This document shows, piece by piece, positions 21,975 through 24,036 of a DNA stretch of 24,036 nucleotides. The notes under the pieces were generated by a model. It was not told the DNA's origin, ran no database searches, and saw only the letters and a program-made list of their open reading frames with translations. The first letter of the stretch is position 1, and every line of letters begins with the position of its first letter. The stretch comes from a virus. The stretch is taken from the IMG/VR virus record IMGVR_UViG_3300008012_000187, positions 1 through 24,036 of that record; one strand, 5' to 3'. A program made the position numbers and the translations under genes.

Positions 21975-22210
21975 CGACTATAATACTTCCATAACCCATA
22001 TACACTTATTATAAACCAAAAAAATTCAATCACTAAACTTGCAAGGTTAGGTGTGTAGAACAAACTAACGGTTACTAAAATTGCAACCATCATATTATTA
22101 AAACTATACCAAAATCCCTTAGGGTCTATACGTTCTAATTGTAAAAGTGCATAAGTTGATATGAGTAGTGCAACACCAACAAATCCAATTATATCAGGTA
22201 TACTAATCAT
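21971..22210 (-). CDS. CBU_0592-like small membrane protein in the preQ0 operon
   Basis: A 79-residue protein with three membrane helices (about 7-25, 38-54 and 58-75). Patterns are DIIGFVGVALLISTYALLQL, FWYSFNNMMVAILVTVSLFY and SLVIEFFWFIISVYGLWKYY. The IIGxxGVALxxxxYALLQL...VIExFWxxISxYGL signature matches, from memory, the CBU_0592 family of small bacterial membrane proteins, whose role is not known to me. It is fused into the operon by ATGA overlaps at both ends, between folE and the dpdA-like gene. Transport of a pathway base or anchoring of the enzymes are possible but unproved. Confidence 0.8.
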   Translation of the reverse strand: MISIPDIIGFVGVALLISTYALLQLERIDPKGFWYSFNNMMVAILVTVSLFYTPNLASLVIEFFWFIISVYGLWKYYSR

Positions 22211-22851
22211 TTCACTATTTGCATAAACTCTGCACGAGTCTTATCATCATCAAAGAATGCACCACCCAATCTACTTGTTACCATAGATGAGTTCACATCC
22301 TCTACTCCTCTTGCCTTGACACAAAAATGGTCACACTCCATGTATACTGCAACTTGTTCTGTTTTTAAAATAAACTGGAGAGCTCTATAGATTTGTTCTG
22401 TTAGTCTTTCCTGCACTTGAGGTCTTCGTGAAAAAAAGTCTACCACTCTGTTTAGTTTTGAAAGACCTACAACATTACCTGTAGGAATATATGCAACATG
22501 ACACTTACCATAGATAGTTTGAAAGTGATGTTCACACACTGACTTCACAATGATGTTCTTTTGAACTACCATTGAATCAAACGAAAACTTATTAGTAAAG
22601 GTTGTGCATTTAGGAAACTTATCATAATCCATACCCACAAACAGTTCATCTAAAAACATTGATGCAACTCGATGAGGTGAATCATGTAGTGAATCATCAT
22701 GCATATCACATCCAATCTTTTCCATAATTACTTTAAAATGGTCTGCAACAACATCAATGTTATGTTCTCTTCCACCATTCATAGGTGTCTCTACACCCAA
22801 CTCAAGTAAGTGGTTTTTCACTCTTTGTCCTAAACTGCTATCGTATTTCAT
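22207..22851 (-). CDS. folE: GTP cyclohydrolase I
   Basis: A 214-residue enzyme that turns GTP into dihydroneopterin triphosphate, the first step of folate and 7-deazaguanine synthesis. Zinc ligands fit the family: C106 and H109 in VCEHHF, and C177 in ECDHFCVKARGV, with H175 nearby. The ATG at 22851 is preferred over 22860 because it overlaps the queC stop as ATGA and has GGAG at better spacing. It lies after queE and queC and before the membrane protein, so a role in preQ0 synthesis is most likely. It acts in the cytoplasm, usually as a toroidal decamer. Confidence 0.95.
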   Translation of the reverse strand: MKYDSSLGQRVKNHLLELGVETPMNGGREHNIDVVADHFKVIMEKIGCDMHDDSLHDSPHRVASMFLDELFVGMDYDKFPKCTTFTNKFSFDSMVVQKNIIVKSVCEHHFQTIYGKCHVAYIPTGNVVGLSKLNRVVDFFSRRPQVQERLTEQIYRALQFILKTEQVAVYMECDHFCVKARGVEDVNSSMVTSRLGGAFFDDDKTRAEFMQIVK

Positions 22852-23612
22852 AATTTCCATTCTCCGTTTTCACTTATTATCATAGCTTTAAGTATATCTC
22901 TATCCTCTTTACCTCTGTATGTTTCATTATACACATCATCTTTAATATTGTCAAGCCAGTTTGCTTCCCAAGGTGGATTTTCCCAATAGTCATCTTCAAA
23001 AAAGATATTATTGTTTACCAATGATACCCATTTTCTAAAACATGCCTTACACTGACCACAGTGTTTCTGTCTACCTTCATAACATGAATAGGATTGAAAT
23101 AGTTCTCTCTCTGCAAAATCTTTACCCTTTACCTCAATAAACTCTCTGACTAATTCTGTTTTTGTTTTGTTCTTATATGGTGATTCAATTGTAAATTTTC
23201 TTTCTTCAGTCCAGTGTTGTTCTTGCCACATGTGATTGAGAAGGTCTTCCATTCTTAAATAAAACTTCTCATCTTTATCAAATGACCTATCTCCACTTAC
23301 ACTACCTAACCAAATAGTTTCTCCGTAGTGTGATGCAAGAAGAATTAAATGTGCATTTCTGTTTGGAACTATTGCATCGTCTCTTTCAAATTGTCCTAGA
23401 TTTAGAACATCATCAAGGAATATCATTCTCTCATCCAATCCACTCATAGACTTTCTTTCTCTATGGTCGTAATTAGATTTCATACTGATATTCAATAGAA
23501 TGTCGGGCTGTAAAAGATGGTCAATGATTATTGAATCTTGACCACCACTGTAGAGAAGAACAGTCTTGTCTCTGACTTTCTCTCTACTATTTGTTATCAT
23601 ATTTACACTCAT
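22848..23612 (-). CDS. queC: 7-cyano-7-deazaguanine (preQ0) synthase
   Basis: A 254-residue PP-loop ATPase that converts 7-carboxy-7-deazaguanine to preQ0 using ATP and ammonia. The PP-loop is YSGGQDSI (S22-S27), and VPNRNAHLILLASHYGET (82-99) is the family's VPxRN motif. A zinc site of four cysteines lies at C177, C185, C188 and C191 (YSCYEGRQKHCGQCKACFRK). It is a little longer than typical QueC, with a polar, acidic C-terminal extension (about 200-254, FFEDDYWENPPWEANWLDNI). Its start overlaps the queE stop as ATGA. Confidence 0.93.
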   Translation of the reverse strand: MSVNMITNSREKVRDKTVLLYSGGQDSIIIDHLLQPDILLNISMKSNYDHRERKSMSGLDERMIFLDDVLNLGQFERDDAIVPNRNAHLILLASHYGETIWLGSVSGDRSFDKDEKFYLRMEDLLNHMWQEQHWTEERKFTIESPYKNKTKTELVREFIEVKGKDFAERELFQSYSCYEGRQKHCGQCKACFRKWVSLVNNNIFFEDDYWENPPWEANWLDNIKDDVYNETYRGKEDRDILKAMIISENGEWKL

Positions 23613-24036
23613 GTTCCGATTTGGTTACCCCATATGTAACAATGAACTCTTGCAGATACATTGTATCCTCTATCCATTGTTTGTTCTGCAATTGAAGCTG
23701 CATTATCTTTTTGAGTTTCTTCTAATGCACCTACAGGCATAATCCATATAGGATAATTAACCCCAACATCACGGAAGGATTGGATTGCATTTTCAATCTC
23801 TTCCCATGATTCATCTGTTCCATTACATACAAACTTAAGTTGTCCTTGTTGTGATAAGTCATGATATTGTTTGACAACTTCAGGTTTGACTGCATCCTTC
23901 TCTCCACTAGTGTTGAAGATTTTAGGACTGATAGAAAAGAATAACTCTTTATCATATGAAGAAAAGTAATCTTGAAATTCTTGTTTTAATATTTGTGTTC
24001 CGTTAGTCTCAATAGTAATGTTATAATGGTTCATCG
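23609..24036 (-). CDS. queE: 7-carboxy-7-deazaguanine synthase, C-terminal part (cut by right edge)
   Basis: The last 141 or so residues of a radical SAM enzyme that makes 7-carboxy-7-deazaguanine from 6-carboxytetrahydropterin. The CxxxCxxC iron-sulfur site must lie beyond the window. Visible QueE features are ITIETNGT, FFSISPKIF, YPIWIMPVGA and the C-terminal SARVHCYIWGNQIGT (the family's Q/H...YxWG-x2-G ending). The ATG near 24034 is internal to the family alignment and is not the true start. The stop overlaps the queC start as ATGA. queD would be expected upstream. Confidence 0.88.
   Translation of the reverse strand, partial: MNHYNITIETNGTQILKQEFQDYFSSYDKELFFSISPKIFNTSGEKDAVKPEVVKQYHDLSQQGQLKFVCNGTDESWEEIENAIQSFRDVGVNYPIWIMPVGALEETQKDNAASIAEQTMDRGYNVSARVHCYIWGNQIGT

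Noticed and set aside
23609-24034. ATG at 24034 as true queE start
   Set aside because: It would remove the iron-sulfur CxxxCxxC part needed by the family; the gene continues beyond the edge.
1-24036. CRISPR array, insertion sequence or integration site
   Set aside because: No regular spaced repeats, transposase, terminal inverted repeats or integrase were seen. The tRNA genes are complete and not flanked by an integrase.

Overview
The window looks like part of the genome of a T4-like tailed phage (myovirus type), probably marine. The evidence is a family B DNA polymerase of gp43 type, a UvsX recombinase directly followed by a gp41-type DnaB-fold helicase, a T4 e-type lysozyme, T4-style late promoter boxes (TATAAATA and variants), AT-rich sequence, overlapping genes and two CCA-encoding tRNAs. 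Every gene is read from the minus strand, so the window is described below from right (upstream) to left (downstream). The host cannot be named from this sequence; the gene mix recalls cyano- and pelagimyoviruses, but no photosynthesis gene is present here.

Right part (24036 to about 19500): a chain of genes joined by 4-nt ATGA overlaps: queE (cut by the window edge), queC, folE, a small 3-helix membrane protein, a TGT/DpdA-like transglycosylase and a 99-aa protein. A phosphoribosyltransferase and a T4-type lysozyme follow. QueE, QueC and FolE are steps of preQ0 synthesis, and a DpdA-like enzyme would place the 7-deazaguanine base into DNA. I read this as a genome-modification module that shields phage DNA from restriction. 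In agreement, GATC (two seen) and GTAC (none seen) are almost absent by eye from the 24 kb.

Middle part (about 19500 to 11800): three small unknown genes, then DNA polymerase with a perfect hairpin over its start codon (possible autoregulatory operator). Next come small coupled genes including two membrane proteins, a lipoprotein with a possible -1 frameshift extension, an SNase-fold nuclease, uvsX and the gp41 helicase, and a newly spotted 58-aa gene.

Left part (about 11800 to 1): probable late and virion genes. They include a KxDG-type nucleotidyltransferase-like protein, a very basic protein and an adenylyltransferase-kinase fusion. The latter two start with a peptide resembling the T4 capsid-targeting sequence, which suggests packaged, injected proteins. 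A coiled-coil/HNH protein, a beta-rich virion-type protein, many small unknown proteins, tRNA-Thr, tRNA-Ala and a cut gene at the left edge complete it. Late promoter boxes sit at several starts, some so close to the ATG that the mRNA may be leaderless.
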